A stretch of DNA of 64,000 bases, taken from positions 57,010 through 121,009 of the forward strand of contig JAABRO010000006.1 of the NCBI GenBank assembly GCA_011390885.1. The letters run 5' to 3'. The stretch's first letter is position 1. Every line of letters begins with the position of its first letter. The translations under genes and the position numbers were made by a program. The DNA comes from Gemmatimonas sp. (GTDB taxonomy: Bacteria > Gemmatimonadota > Gemmatimonadetes > Gemmatimonadales > Gemmatimonadaceae). Below are positions 1-9,000 of this stretch, in pieces. The notes beneath the pieces are model-generated. The model did no database searches. It had not been told where the DNA came from and saw only the letters and a program-made list of their open reading frames with translations.

Positions 1-2163
1 ACCAATCGCGCCGTCCGCTGGTCGACTTCGGACGACTCCGTCGCCTCGGTGGATGGGGAGGGCGTCGTACGCGCCAAGGGGCTGGGAACCGCCGCGATCA
101 TCGCAACCTCGCTTTCCGATACCACGAGGAGTGCGACGAGTGTGGTGACAACCCTCCCGCCGGTCGTCCTCCGCCTCGCCGACACGGCTGTCTTCCTGCG
201 CCGCGGGGGCACGCGCCTCCTCGAGGCCACCGTTACCGGCACGGACTCTGCCGGAATCCGGTGGTCGACCTCCGACTCTGCAGTGGCCATGATCGGTGTT
301 GACGGTACTCTCCGTGCCGTCGGAATCGGCACGGCACAGATCACGGCCGTCGCCGAGGCTGACAGCAGCAAACGGGAGACTGTTGACGTGCGCGTGGCCG
401 CGGCGGCGTTCCGCGACTCGACCATTGCCACGTTCGTTCCGGACGTAGGCGGTGCGGCACTCGCCGTGCACCTGAGCGGCCACCGGCTCCTCGTGCGGCA
501 GGCGAGCGCGATCCAACCCGGCGAAGCCGCCCGCGTTGCCACCTGGCGCGCCCCCGCGGGGGAGTCGCTGACTGTATGGGGCGACGCCGAGGGTCGGCCG
601 ACGCGCGCAGTGCTCGGCACGGTTACCCTTCTCTTCGCCAACTACCGCGGCGATTCGGTCGACGTAGCGGTAGTCACAGCGGACGGCGTGCGGATCGAGC
701 GTGCCGTCCGCATTCCACCGCACGTCCAGCGGCCCTTCGAGCGCCCTCGCAGCAGCTGGCTGCACGCGTTCGGTGCAGGCCCCCGTTCGATGTCAGCCGC
801 GGCGAGCGACTGGACGCTGGACGACGCGCTCGCGTGGGGGGGGAGGGCCGTCGGTGTGGCCGCGTGCGTGGCGTCAGGCGTCGCTGTCATCGCCGCCCCG
901 CCCACCGCCCCGATCTTTTGGATCTCCGCTGCGGGGTGCGCGTCCACCGCCGTCGGGATCTGGAACGCGCTGGCCGGGGAGGACAACGGAGCACTGACGG
1001 AGAGCGTTGGCGCGGTGGACCTGGTCACGTCCTTGCCCGGCTGCCTCCCGGTACCGACTGGCGCCGGTTGTCTGTTGTCGATCGCCCAGACACTCACCGT
1101 GGATACCGATCGCGCACTGGCGTGGGTCCTGCAGCAAAATCCAACGCTGGGCATCACACTCATGTTGCTGCAGCCCCGGCCTGCGGGAGAGCCCGGAGTA
1201 TCGGGTGGAAACGTCGAACTCGACGTGTTCCTCGGCTGCGATTGCCCGTGCGGGTGCAGCACGCGAGAACTCGATGTCGGTCAAGCCCGCACCTACCTTG
1301 CCAGAGTGCTCGGGACGCCCGACCCCTCCGTGACCTGGACGTCGAGCGACACGAATGCCGTTCGGGTGACCCCACTCCCCCGCGCCACCGGCCGCGACCC
1401 CGTTTCGCTGACGGCGGTTGGTGAAGCGGGGCTCGCGGCGAGTCGTGCCGACCCATCGATCGAAGCCGCCGAGCGGGCTCGCGACGGCCAGCCGGCGCTC
1501 GTGGTCGTCGTGGGTGAGGGAACGGCAACGATCACGGCGCGCTCCGTCGCCGATCCCCGACAGACCAAGACGTTCACGATCGTTGGCAAGCCGGCGACCA
1601 GCGACTGGCTGGGGGTCACGTCTGTGGACAACCGGATCTACCCGGGCGGACAGCTTCAACTCCATGGCTACGGCGTCGGAAGTGAGCGGGCGGGCGTGGC
1701 CGGCTACTCCTCATCGTCCCCCGGCATCGCGAGCGTCTCGGCCGATGGCGTGGTCACCGGGATCTCCGAAGGCTCGACCTCCATCATCGCGTCGGCGGCG
1801 TCCGGGTCGGGGAGAACCGCTTGGTACACGGTGTACGTACACCGACGCCCGACACTCGCGATCACTGCTTCCGGTGCGGCATGCCAAATGGAGGTCGCGG
1901 CCTACGGCCGCCAAATGGTTCTGTCGAGCACCATGCCGCAGGTTCGCCTGCAGCTTCCCAGTTCGGGCGTGGTGGCGCTGCGTCAACTTCCCGGCAGTTC
2001 CGGGTCGTGTCAGTATCGGGCGGATCTCGACAGCGCAATTGGTGATGGCCGATTCTTTCTTCGGGATACCGCCGGCTGGGCTCGAAGCAACGTCAGTGCA
2101 ACACTGAGCCCCGGCGCCCTGGCCGTGGTGCTGGTCGACGATAGGGGTGTGGTCAGGTTCTGA
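1..2163 (+). CDS. BIG2 Ig-like repeat surface protein, 5' partial
   Basis: The frame is open from base 1, so the N-terminus and any signal peptide are outside the window; 720 codons are visible. Four bacterial Ig-like group 2 (BIG2) units can be recognised by the W-S-T-S-D...V-A...G...A...G-x-A-x-I core, at about residues 5-38, 85-121, 443-510 and 562-600. BIG2 units usually make up secreted or surface-anchored adhesion or structural proteins. Between units 2 and 3 is a hydrophobic Ala/Gly/Val-rich stretch (about residues 279-330) followed by a dense cysteine cluster C-x-C-x-C-x-C at residues 413, 415, 417 and 419, which is not part of the BIG2 fold. A strong hairpin follows the stop codon. 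The exact role is unknown; the BIG2 assignment is good, any adhesion role is inference. Confidence 0.8.
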   Translation, partial: TNRAVRWSTSDDSVASVDGEGVVRAKGLGTAAIIATSLSDTTRSATSVVTTLPPVVLRLADTAVFLRRGGTRLLEATVTGTDSAGIRWSTSDSAVAMIGVDGTLRAVGIGTAQITAVAEADSSKRETVDVRVAAAAFRDSTIATFVPDVGGAALAVHLSGHRLLVRQASAIQPGEAARVATWRAPAGESLTVWGDAEGRPTRAVLGTVTLLFANYRGDSVDVAVVTADGVRIERAVRIPPHVQRPFERPRSSWLHAFGAGPRSMSAAASDWTLDDALAWGGRAVGVAACVASGVAVIAAPPTAPIFWISAAGCASTAVGIWNALAGEDNGALTESVGAVDLVTSLPGCLPVPTGAGCLLSIAQTLTVDTDRALAWVLQQNPTLGITLMLLQPRPAGEPGVSGGNVELDVFLGCDCPCGCSTRELDVGQARTYLARVLGTPDPSVTWTSSDTNAVRVTPLPRATGRDPVSLTAVGEAGLAASRADPSIEAAERARDGQPALVVVVGEGTATITARSVADPRQTKTFTIVGKPATSDWLGVTSVDNRIYPGGQLQLHGYGVGSERAGVAGYSSSSPGIASVSADGVVTGISEGSTSIIASAASGSGRTAWYTVYVHRRPTLAITASGAACQMEVAAYGRQMVLSSTMPQVRLQLPSSGVVALRQLPGSSGSCQYRADLDSAIGDGRFFLRDTAGWARSNVSATLSPGALAVVLVDDRGVVRF

Positions 2164-2179
2164 ATGGCGGTCAGTCAGT

Positions 2180-2209
2180 GTCGCGGATCGCTCAGTGAGC
2201 TACCGCGAC
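2180..2209 (+). terminator. hairpin after the BIG2 gene
   Basis: An outer 7-bp stem (GTCGCGG, 2180-2186, with CCGCGAC, 2203-2209) encloses a small internal loop and an inner 4-bp stem GCTC/GAGC (2190-2193 with 2197-2200). It begins 17 bases after the BIG2 stop codon. There is no T-run, so it is a terminator-like hairpin and not a proven intrinsic terminator. Confidence 0.45.
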
Positions 2210-3011
2210 GCAACGCCCGAGGCCTTGGAACGCACATACGCCGCGCGAATGACGACGGCCTGATTTCAACTCACGCACTCCAAGGCTCGGGTGCCACCGC
2301 TGCCCACTCGCCCGCGACGCTGGGTGCCGCTCTTCCCATCGTGTCACGCTCCAGCCAGAGCGGCCGAGTCCCACGACGCAGCCGATGGAGCGCCTCAGTA
2401 GGGACAGCGGGGATCCTGGCCTTGAACAGCGATAGATGCTTCACAGAATCAGGGCATGCGTACGTTCGCGTGCGCTCTTGGACGCATGGGTGACGTCCGG
2501 CAGTTTACCGCCGCCATCCGATTCGCTGCGCGCCCTCACAATGTTGGTATCGTGCTCGGATTCTGAGCCCGACGACCTCAGCCAGTTCTGGAGGCCAAGC
2601 AGGTTGTTCGCGCGGGATTGCGGAAGCAGGCTGCGGTTGTCGAGGCCATCACTCACAACGGCAAGATCGCCAGTGGGCGCGCCCAGCGGTGGACAAGCAC
2701 GCGCATTGCGCCCACTACGACATTCCGCGCTCGACCTCACGGCCGAGCTACGGCGCCTGAGACTGGGCCGATTGCCGTCGGCCACGCCGCCGGAGCCGAT
2801 CCGGCGCTACGAGCAGGCCGTGCTTGGGGATCACTCCAGTCACTCCACGCGCCTGACGAACTTCGCGCGATCATTGACACTACGCGAACCGCTGACGACG
2901 CCTCCGAAATCGGCTGGGAACCATCCCCCGACTGCGCGTGTCAATTCGCGGGCTCACCGCGCACGCGCGTCGCCTCCCGCCACCCTCCCGCCCCCTCCCG
3001 CCCCCTGCCGC
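2210..3011. other. about 800 bases without a recognisable gene
   Basis: Open frames here (for example the upstream part of the frame that later encodes the outer-membrane protein at 3012) have no recognisable motif, signal peptide or plausible start, and the composition is patchier than in the neighbouring genes. I see no convincing transposase, tRNA or repeat. It may hold regulatory sequence for the 3012 gene or decayed coding DNA. Confidence 0.5.
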
Positions 3012-4370
3012 ATGCTCCGTCACGCTCGCGCGCTCGCCGCGGCTTTGCTGCTCGCCGCCCCGACTCTCCTGCTGACGCGCACGGTCGCCGCGCAGCCCGC
3101 CGGCGCGCCGCTCCCCAGCGCTCCCGTCGCCGCCGATTCCTCGGCGCAGGGCGACGCGGTGAAGGTGTTTCTCGACTGTCAGTCCCGATTCTGCGATCGG
3201 GACTTTTTTGTGGTCGAAATTCCCTTCGTGAACTGGATGCGCGACCGTATCGACGCCGACGTGCTGCTGCTCGTGACCACGCTGCGCACCGGATCCGGCG
3301 GGCAGGAGCTCACGGTCACCTTCCTGGGGCAGCGCCGCTTCGACGGTGAGCGGGACACGCTCGTGACCACCACGCTCCCCAACGACGCCGACGATGTGGG
3401 CCAGCGTGAACTCGTGCGCCTGCTCCGCATTGGGCTCGCGCGCTACGTGGCCCGCACGCCGCTCGGTCGCTCGATCGACGTGGCCTTTCGCGCGCCCACC
3501 GGTCGCGACGTGGGCGCGGTGGCCAACCCCGCCAATACGCGCGACCCGTGGGACTTCTGGGTGTTCCGCGTGGGTGGCAACGCCTCGCTCAACGGCGAGC
3601 AGCAGCAGAGCTTCGGCTTCTACGGACTCAACGCCTCGGCCCGTCGTACCACGGCCGACCTGAACGTGGTGATCACCGGCGGCCTCGACCAGCAGAGTCA
3701 GCGCTTCACGCTCTCCAGCGGCGAGTTCGTGAACAACCTGCGCAGCCGGTTCATGAACGGGCTCGTTGTCCGCAGCGCCGGCGAACACTGGTCGTGGGGC
3801 GGCAAGGTGCTCGCCTCGCAGTCCGACTTCGGCAACGAAGCGATGCAGCTCTTCGCCGGACCGGCCGTGGAGTACAACGTCTTCCCGTACGCGCGGGCCA
3901 CGCGCGAACGGCTCACGTTCCTGTACACCATCGGCCCCGTCGCCTACCGCTTCAACGAAACCACCATCTTCGGCAAGGACCAGGAGACCCGCGCCCGGCA
4001 CCAGCTTTTCGCGGGGTGGGTGGCACGCAAGCCGTGGGGATCGGTGAATCTGTCGGCGTCCGGCTCGCAGTTCCTGCCGCAGTCGCACCAGTGGAACGCC
4101 CGCTTCTCTGGCGGTGTCGACCTGCGCCTCACGAAGGGACTCCAGATCGGCATCAATGGCTTCTACGCCCGGGTGCGGGACCAGATCGGCCTGCCGCGTG
4201 GCCAGCTCACCGACGAACAGATCCTCGTGCGTCAGCGCGTGCTGCAGACCAACTACTTCTACGGCGCGTTCGTGAACGTGAGCTACACCTTCGGCTCGAT
4301 CTTCAACACCGTGGTGAACCCGCGCTTTCCGTCCCAGACCGCAGGCGGCGGCACGTTCTACTTCTTCTAG
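3012..4370 (+). CDS. outer-membrane beta-barrel-like protein, unnamed family, copy 1
   Basis: 452 residues. The ATG at 3012 was chosen because a typical signal peptide follows directly (residues 1-28, ending T-V-A-A-Q); the same frame is open upstream but does not look coding. A conserved N-terminal module covers about residues 52-150: F-L-D-C at 53-56, C-D-R at 61-63, F-V-N-W-M-R-D-R at 72-79, D-A-D-V at 81-84, then E-L-T-V-x-F-L-G-Q and L-P-N-D-A-D-D. The rest has alternating, aromatic-rich strands and ends in Phe, as outer-membrane barrels do. The gene at 57865-59316 is a clear paralogue sharing all these motifs, including the two cysteines (56 and 61 here). I do not recognise a named family; outer-membrane location is inferred from the pattern. 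Confidence 0.8.
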   Translation: MLRHARALAAALLLAAPTLLLTRTVAAQPAGAPLPSAPVAADSSAQGDAVKVFLDCQSRFCDRDFFVVEIPFVNWMRDRIDADVLLLVTTLRTGSGGQELTVTFLGQRRFDGERDTLVTTTLPNDADDVGQRELVRLLRIGLARYVARTPLGRSIDVAFRAPTGRDVGAVANPANTRDPWDFWVFRVGGNASLNGEQQQSFGFYGLNASARRTTADLNVVITGGLDQQSQRFTLSSGEFVNNLRSRFMNGLVVRSAGEHWSWGGKVLASQSDFGNEAMQLFAGPAVEYNVFPYARATRERLTFLYTIGPVAYRFNETTIFGKDQETRARHQLFAGWVARKPWGSVNLSASGSQFLPQSHQWNARFSGGVDLRLTKGLQIGINGFYARVRDQIGLPRGQLTDEQILVRQRVLQTNYFYGAFVNVSYTFGSIFNTVVNPRFPSQTAGGGTFYFF

Positions 4371-4470
4371 CAGGGCGGGAGCGACCGCTCGATGACGACA
4401 CGCGCTACGTTGCGCGAGCGCGTGAGCTGACGCCTCGTCTTCCGCGATTCTCTGCAGCCCAACTCATGTT

Positions 4471-4513
4471 ATACAGATCAAGACTTGCTCTGAGCTGTAT
4501 CGGGTTCTACCTT
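4471..4513 (+). promoter_or_regulatory. candidate promoter and operator of the first PIN toxin-antitoxin pair
   Basis: An inverted repeat ATACAG (4471-4476) / CTGTAT (4495-4500) lies in a locally AT-rich patch. A possible -35 TTGCTC (4485-4490) and -10 TACCTT (4508-4513) are separated by 17 bases, so one half-site falls in the promoter spacer. This is the expected arrangement for autoregulation by an antitoxin; it is inferred from sequence only. Confidence 0.45.
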
Positions 4514-4539
4514 CCAAGGGTACCCTCCGGGAGGCAGCG

Positions 4540-4752
4540 ATGGCCAGGACGCGCCGCGTGATCCGCCGCAAGAACATGCTCATCGATCAGGGCAAGCTGG
4601 ATGCCGCCAAGGCGGCGCTCGGCGTCGAGACCGAGACGGCCGCCGTGGACGCGGCGCTGGATCTCGTCGTGTTTCGCGCAGAGGTCTTCCGCGGGCTTGA
4701 CGCCTTGGTGGCGGCCGGTGGGCTCGACGTCCCGACCCGCCGCGCCGAGTGA
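4540..4752 (+). CDS. VapB-type antitoxin
   Basis: A 70-residue protein directly upstream of, and overlapping, a PIN-domain toxin gene. The N-terminus is basic (R-T-R-R-V-I-R-R-K), as in small ribbon-helix-helix-like VapB antitoxins that both bind their promoter and neutralise the partner. The middle (about 17-58) is Ala/Leu-rich and predicted helical. A purine-rich ribosome-binding site (GGGAGG) lies just before the ATG. The stop codon overlaps the GTG start of the toxin (GTGA), which favours coupled translation. Identification rests mainly on context and size; the antitoxin subfamily is uncertain. Confidence 0.75.
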   Translation: MARTRRVIRRKNMLIDQGKLDAAKAALGVETETAAVDAALDLVVFRAEVFRGLDALVAAGGLDVPTRRAE

Positions 4753-5165
4753 TCTACACCCTCGACACCAACATTCTCGTAGACGCACTGCGGCAGTCAG
4801 CGGAGCTCGACCGGCTCAAGGCGTTCCTCAGTTGGGCGTTGCCGTCCACCGTCCTCTCGAGCGTCGTGGTCGCGGAACTCACAGCCGGGGCGCGTACGCC
4901 GAAGGCACGCGAAGCACTCGACCAGCAGTTTCTTGCGCCATTTGACCGGCGGGGGCGCATCCTCGCGCCGAGCGCCGCGGCGTGGCGACGCGCATCGGTG
5001 GTCGTGGGAGCTGCGCCTTCGGCCAGTCGGCTCAGCGACGTGCTGCTCGCATGTCAAGCGCGGGAGTTTGGCTGGACGATCGTCACAAGAGACGCGGACT
5101 TCACCGCACTCCGGAAATCCATCTCCGGCTTGAAGGTCGCGGCGCCCTTCCCAGCTCGTCCGTAA
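4749..5165 (+). CDS. vapC: PIN-domain toxin, VapC-like ribonuclease
   Basis: 138 residues, the normal size for VapC. The N-terminus has the first PIN acidic motif (L-D-T-N-I-L-V, Asp at residue 6), followed by the second (V-V-V-A-E-L-T-A-G, Glu near 43) and late acidic residues in the region S-D-V-L-L-A-C-Q-A and T-R-D-A-D-F. These are the metal ligands of the PIN nuclease. VapC toxins are Mg-dependent endoribonucleases, often cutting initiator tRNA or rRNA; which RNA is cut cannot be read from the sequence. Translation starts at GTG 4749, overlapping the antitoxin stop codon by four bases. Confidence 0.9.
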   Translation: MIYTLDTNILVDALRQSAELDRLKAFLSWALPSTVLSSVVVAELTAGARTPKAREALDQQFLAPFDRRGRILAPSAAAWRRASVVVGAAPSASRLSDVLLACQAREFGWTIVTRDADFTALRKSISGLKVAAPFPARP

Positions 5166-5237
5166 GGGGAGCGCGGCCGACGACAAGCGCATCGATACCA
5201 GCGCAGATGGAACGCGTGCTCCTGGACGGCGACCCGC

Positions 5238-5930
5238 TCAGGGCGGCCCGTCCCGCTGCAGGTTCCATGCGGACACAGTGCCGGTGGACAGCTCCACCGA
5301 CACCACGTGCACGTCGCGGCGCACGATCTCGCCGTCGAGCGTGGCGAGCTCGCCCGCGAGGAGCAGCCGACCGGGCAGTGGCCAGATGCTCGTGCGCATG
5401 TACCCGTCGGACGGTGCGTCGCTGAGGGGCAGCTCGGCGGTCCATACGCGGCGCAGCGTGGTGTCGAGATTTGTGAGCGCGAACCGTCCTGCCCGGTCGA
5501 TGCGCGTGTTGTGTGCGATGAGCAGCCCCGCCGAATCGGGCGGCCAGAGCGGCTCGTCGCGGCCGGGCTTGCGCACGAACCGGCCGTGCAGGAACACGGG
5601 GGATTGCTCGACGGCCGCGAAGCTGGTGATGTGCGCAACGCGTTCGTCGAAGCGCTGCATCGTGTCCACGGTCGCCACCACAGGGTGCGTCGCGCGAGCG
5701 GGCCCTCGTCGATCACCGTGTACGGAAACTGCAGATGCCGACCGAACGGATCGGTGGCCGCATCGTCCGTCTCGCGTGCGGTGTAGAGGCCCAGCCATTT
5801 GCCGCCGAGCGGCAACAGTCGCAGCGGCACGCCGCCAGCCGGAGCACAGCGCGGCGAAACGCCGCGGTCGAGTATCCCGTATGGTGCACCGGATGCGGCG
5901 CGCCAGCAGCCATCACGTCGAGGCGCAACC
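5238..5930 (-). pseudogene. frameshifted remnant of an unknown protein gene
   Basis: On the minus strand two adjacent stretches look coding but lie in different frames. About 5700-5900 reads P-L-R-L-L-P-L-G-G-K-W-L-G-L-Y-T-A-R-E and continues to V-I-D-E-G-P-L-A-R. The downstream piece, about 5690-5238, continues in another frame with V-V-A-T-V-D-T-M-Q and ends normally at a TGA. The switch falls near 5690-5700. A third frame may carry the N-terminal part (up to about 6000), so the 5' limit is approximate. I see no intact start. The shift is either a real inactivating mutation or a sequence error. I cannot name the family. Confidence 0.5.
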
Positions 5931-6030
5931 GCTGCGTGATGGTCCTCCTCGCTCGCGCACGCAAACCCTGCGTGGCCGGAATGCGTCCAACGCCAAGCGC
6001 TGCCTGCCTCACTCCCCGCTCCCCCGCCGC

Positions 6031-9000
6031 ATGTCCGGCCCATCGCCCTCGTTCCGCCGCCCTCGTCTCCGCCACTGGTGGGCGGCGGTGTGTCTCCTCG
6101 CCGCCTTTGCCCCTGCTCGCCTCGCCGCCCAGGCCGCCGAGGTCGTGCGCGGCCGCGTGGTCGACGACTCGGCACGCGCCGTGATCGGCGCGTCGGTCAT
6201 CATCACGCGCGGCCCGGATCGGCTCGTGCAGAACACCGTGACCGATTCCGCGGGCCGCTACAGCCTGCGCTTCGATCCCGGCACGGGCGACTATCTCGTC
6301 TACGTGGCCTCTCCAGGGTTCCGCTCGGCGCGCCGCCGCGTGGAGCGGCTCGGCGGCGCGCGTGAGATCGTGGCCGACTTCACCCTGGCCCCCGACCTGG
6401 CGCTGCTCGCCGAGGTGCGCGTGAGTGCGAATCGACCGGTGCGCGCGCAGGCGCAGCTCGCGACCCCGTATCAGCGCGAGGTCGGCGCGGCGGAGCAGTA
6501 CGACCAGGGCGTGCAGGCGCGCGTGAGTCCTAACGCGGCCGGCAACCTCGCCACCATCGCCGGCACCATCCCCGGCGTGACGATGACGCCGAGCGGCCCG
6601 AGCATCCTTGGCGCAGCCGCCAGCTCCAACCTCACGACGCTCAACGGCATGGCGCTCCCTGCGGGCGGCCTGCCGCGCGCCGCGCGCGCCGAGGTGCGCG
6701 TCACCGGCGCCACCTTCGATGCCACGCGGGGCGGCTTCGCCGGCGCCAACATCGACGTGCGCCTCGGTCCGGGTGATCGCAACTACCAGAATCGCAACGT
6801 CTTCGCCACGCTCAACGCGCCGCAGCTGCAGCGCACCGATGCGGTCGGCCGCGCGCTCGGCGTCACGAACGGCGGGTTTCGTGTAAGCGTCGGCGCCGAC
6901 GGCGAGGCCATCCGCCGCGCCCTCACGTACAACGTCGCCCTCGACGTGGGCCGCACCGTGAGCGACCCGGCGTCGCTCGTGGGCGGCAGCGCGGAGGCGC
7001 TCCTGCGCGCCGGTCTCTCCCCCGACTCGGCGCGTCGCGTGCAGCTGGTGGCCGGCAGCGTCGGCCTGCCGCTCGTGGGAGCGGGAATACCGGCGTCGCG
7101 CGTGCAGAGCCAGTTCACGTGGCTCGGTCGCCTCGACGACGTGCGCGACACGCTGCGCACCCTCACCCTCACGAGCTTCGCCTCACGCACCACCGAGGGC
7201 GCGCTCGGCTTCGGCCCGCTCGCCAGCCCCGGAGCGGGCGGCGAGCAGGTGCAGCAGACCGTGGGCGCGCAGCTGCTGCAGAGCCGCTACGTGGGCGCGG
7301 GCTACTACACGCTCATGCAGAACCGGCTCGCGGCCAGTCGCGTGCGGGAACGCAGCACACCGTATCTCGCACTGCCGGGCGCGACCGTGCTCGCGCGGTC
7401 GGCGAGCGATGCCGCCGCGAGCGACGTGGTCGCGCTGCAGCTCGGCGGCAACCCGTTCCTCGCCGTGGACGACATGCGATGGACCGTCGAAGGCGCGAAC
7501 GAGATGGTGTGGAACGCGCAGGGACGCACGCACCGCTTCAAGACGTCGGCGTGGCTGCGCGCCGATGGCCTCGTGCAGGACGGTGAGCCGAACGCGCTCG
7601 GTTCCTACACCTTCATGTCGCTCGAGGACCTCGCGGCGAACCGCCCTGCGTCGTACCAGCGCACGCTTTCGCAGCCCACGCGGCGCGCGACGACGTACAA
7701 CGGCGCGCTCGCGTTCGCGCATCAGTGGAACCCCAATCGCTGGTTCAGCCTCCTGTCGGGGGTGCGCGTGGAAGGGAGCGCGTTCGGCGAGGCGCCGCCG
7801 GTGAACCCCGCGCTCGAGCAGGCGCTCGGCGTGCGCACCGGCATCGCGCCGCGACGCGTGCATGTGTCGCCGCGCGTGGGCTTCTCGTACACCTACTCGC
7901 GTTCGCGCGAGAACGGCAACGGGCAGATGGTGACGAACACGGGGGCGTGGTTCCGCAACTCCATGGGCATCGTGCGCGGCGGCATTGGCGAGTTCCGCGA
8001 CCTGTACCGGCCCGGCACACTCGCCGACGCCATGGTGGGCGCCGGCATCGCGGGGAGCACGCTCGCGCTCTCCTGCGTGGGGAGTGCCGTGCCGACACCC
8101 GACTGGACCGGCTTCGCGGCCGGCACCACGCCGCTGCCGTCGAGCTGTCTCGACGGCACGGGCTCGCTCGCCGAGCGCGCACCCGCGGTCACGCTCGTGG
8201 ACCCGTCGTTCGACGTGCCGCGCAGCTGGCGCGCCGCGCTCGGCTGGGCGTCGAGCATGCAGGGGTGGATGCTCAAGGTGGACGGGCTGGCCTCCTACGA
8301 CCTGTCGCAGCCCAGCACGCTCGATGCGAACTTCCGCGGCGTCACCGCGTTCCGCCTCGCGAGCGAGCAGGACCGGCCCATGTTCGTGCCGGCGAGCGCG
8401 ATCGACGCCGGCTCGGGCGCGGTGTCGGCGCGCGACGCGCGCCGCTCCGGCGACTACGGACGCGTCGCGCTCCGCACGAGCGACCTGCGCGGCTACGGCA
8501 CGCAGCTCACCACCACGGTGCAGCCCGAGATCTTCCGCGGCCGGCGCGGTCCGCCACCGGTGATGTTCTCGGCGTCGTACACCATTCAACAGGTGCGGCA
8601 GCAGTACCGCGGCTTCGACGGCGGCACCTTCGGCGATCCGCGCGAAACGGAATGGGGCGCCGGCGTGAACGACGCGCGGCACGCGTTCGTGCTCCAGGCC
8701 GGCGTGGGGATTCCCAAGGTCGGTGCGCTCACGCTCTTCACGCGCCTGCAGTCGGGCACGCCCTTCACGCCGATCGTACGTGGCGACATCAACGGTGATG
8801 GCCGCGCGAACGACCGGGCCTTCGTGCCCGAGGCGGCCAGCGAGCCCGACGCCGTCACGCGCACGCAGTTGCAGGCGCTGCTCGCCTCGGCGCCGGCCGA
8901 TGTGCGCGGGTGCCTCACGGCGCAGGCGGGGCGCGTGGCGGGCCGCATGAGCTGCCGCGGCCCGTGGACGCAGCAGATGAACCTCGTGCTGCAGCCCAAC

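Noticed and set aside
2436..3011. Extending the outer-membrane protein gene upstream to 2436
   Set aside because: The added residues have no signal or domain character, whereas the ATG at 3012 opens a clear signal peptide.
2210..3011. Possible transposase or insertion-sequence remnant
   Set aside because: No D-D-E motif, terminal inverted repeats or target-site duplication could be found; weak residue patterns are not enough.
5278..6030. Extending the TonB receptor gene upstream to 5278
   Set aside because: The extension runs antisense to the frameshifted remnant and would bury the signal peptide inside the protein.
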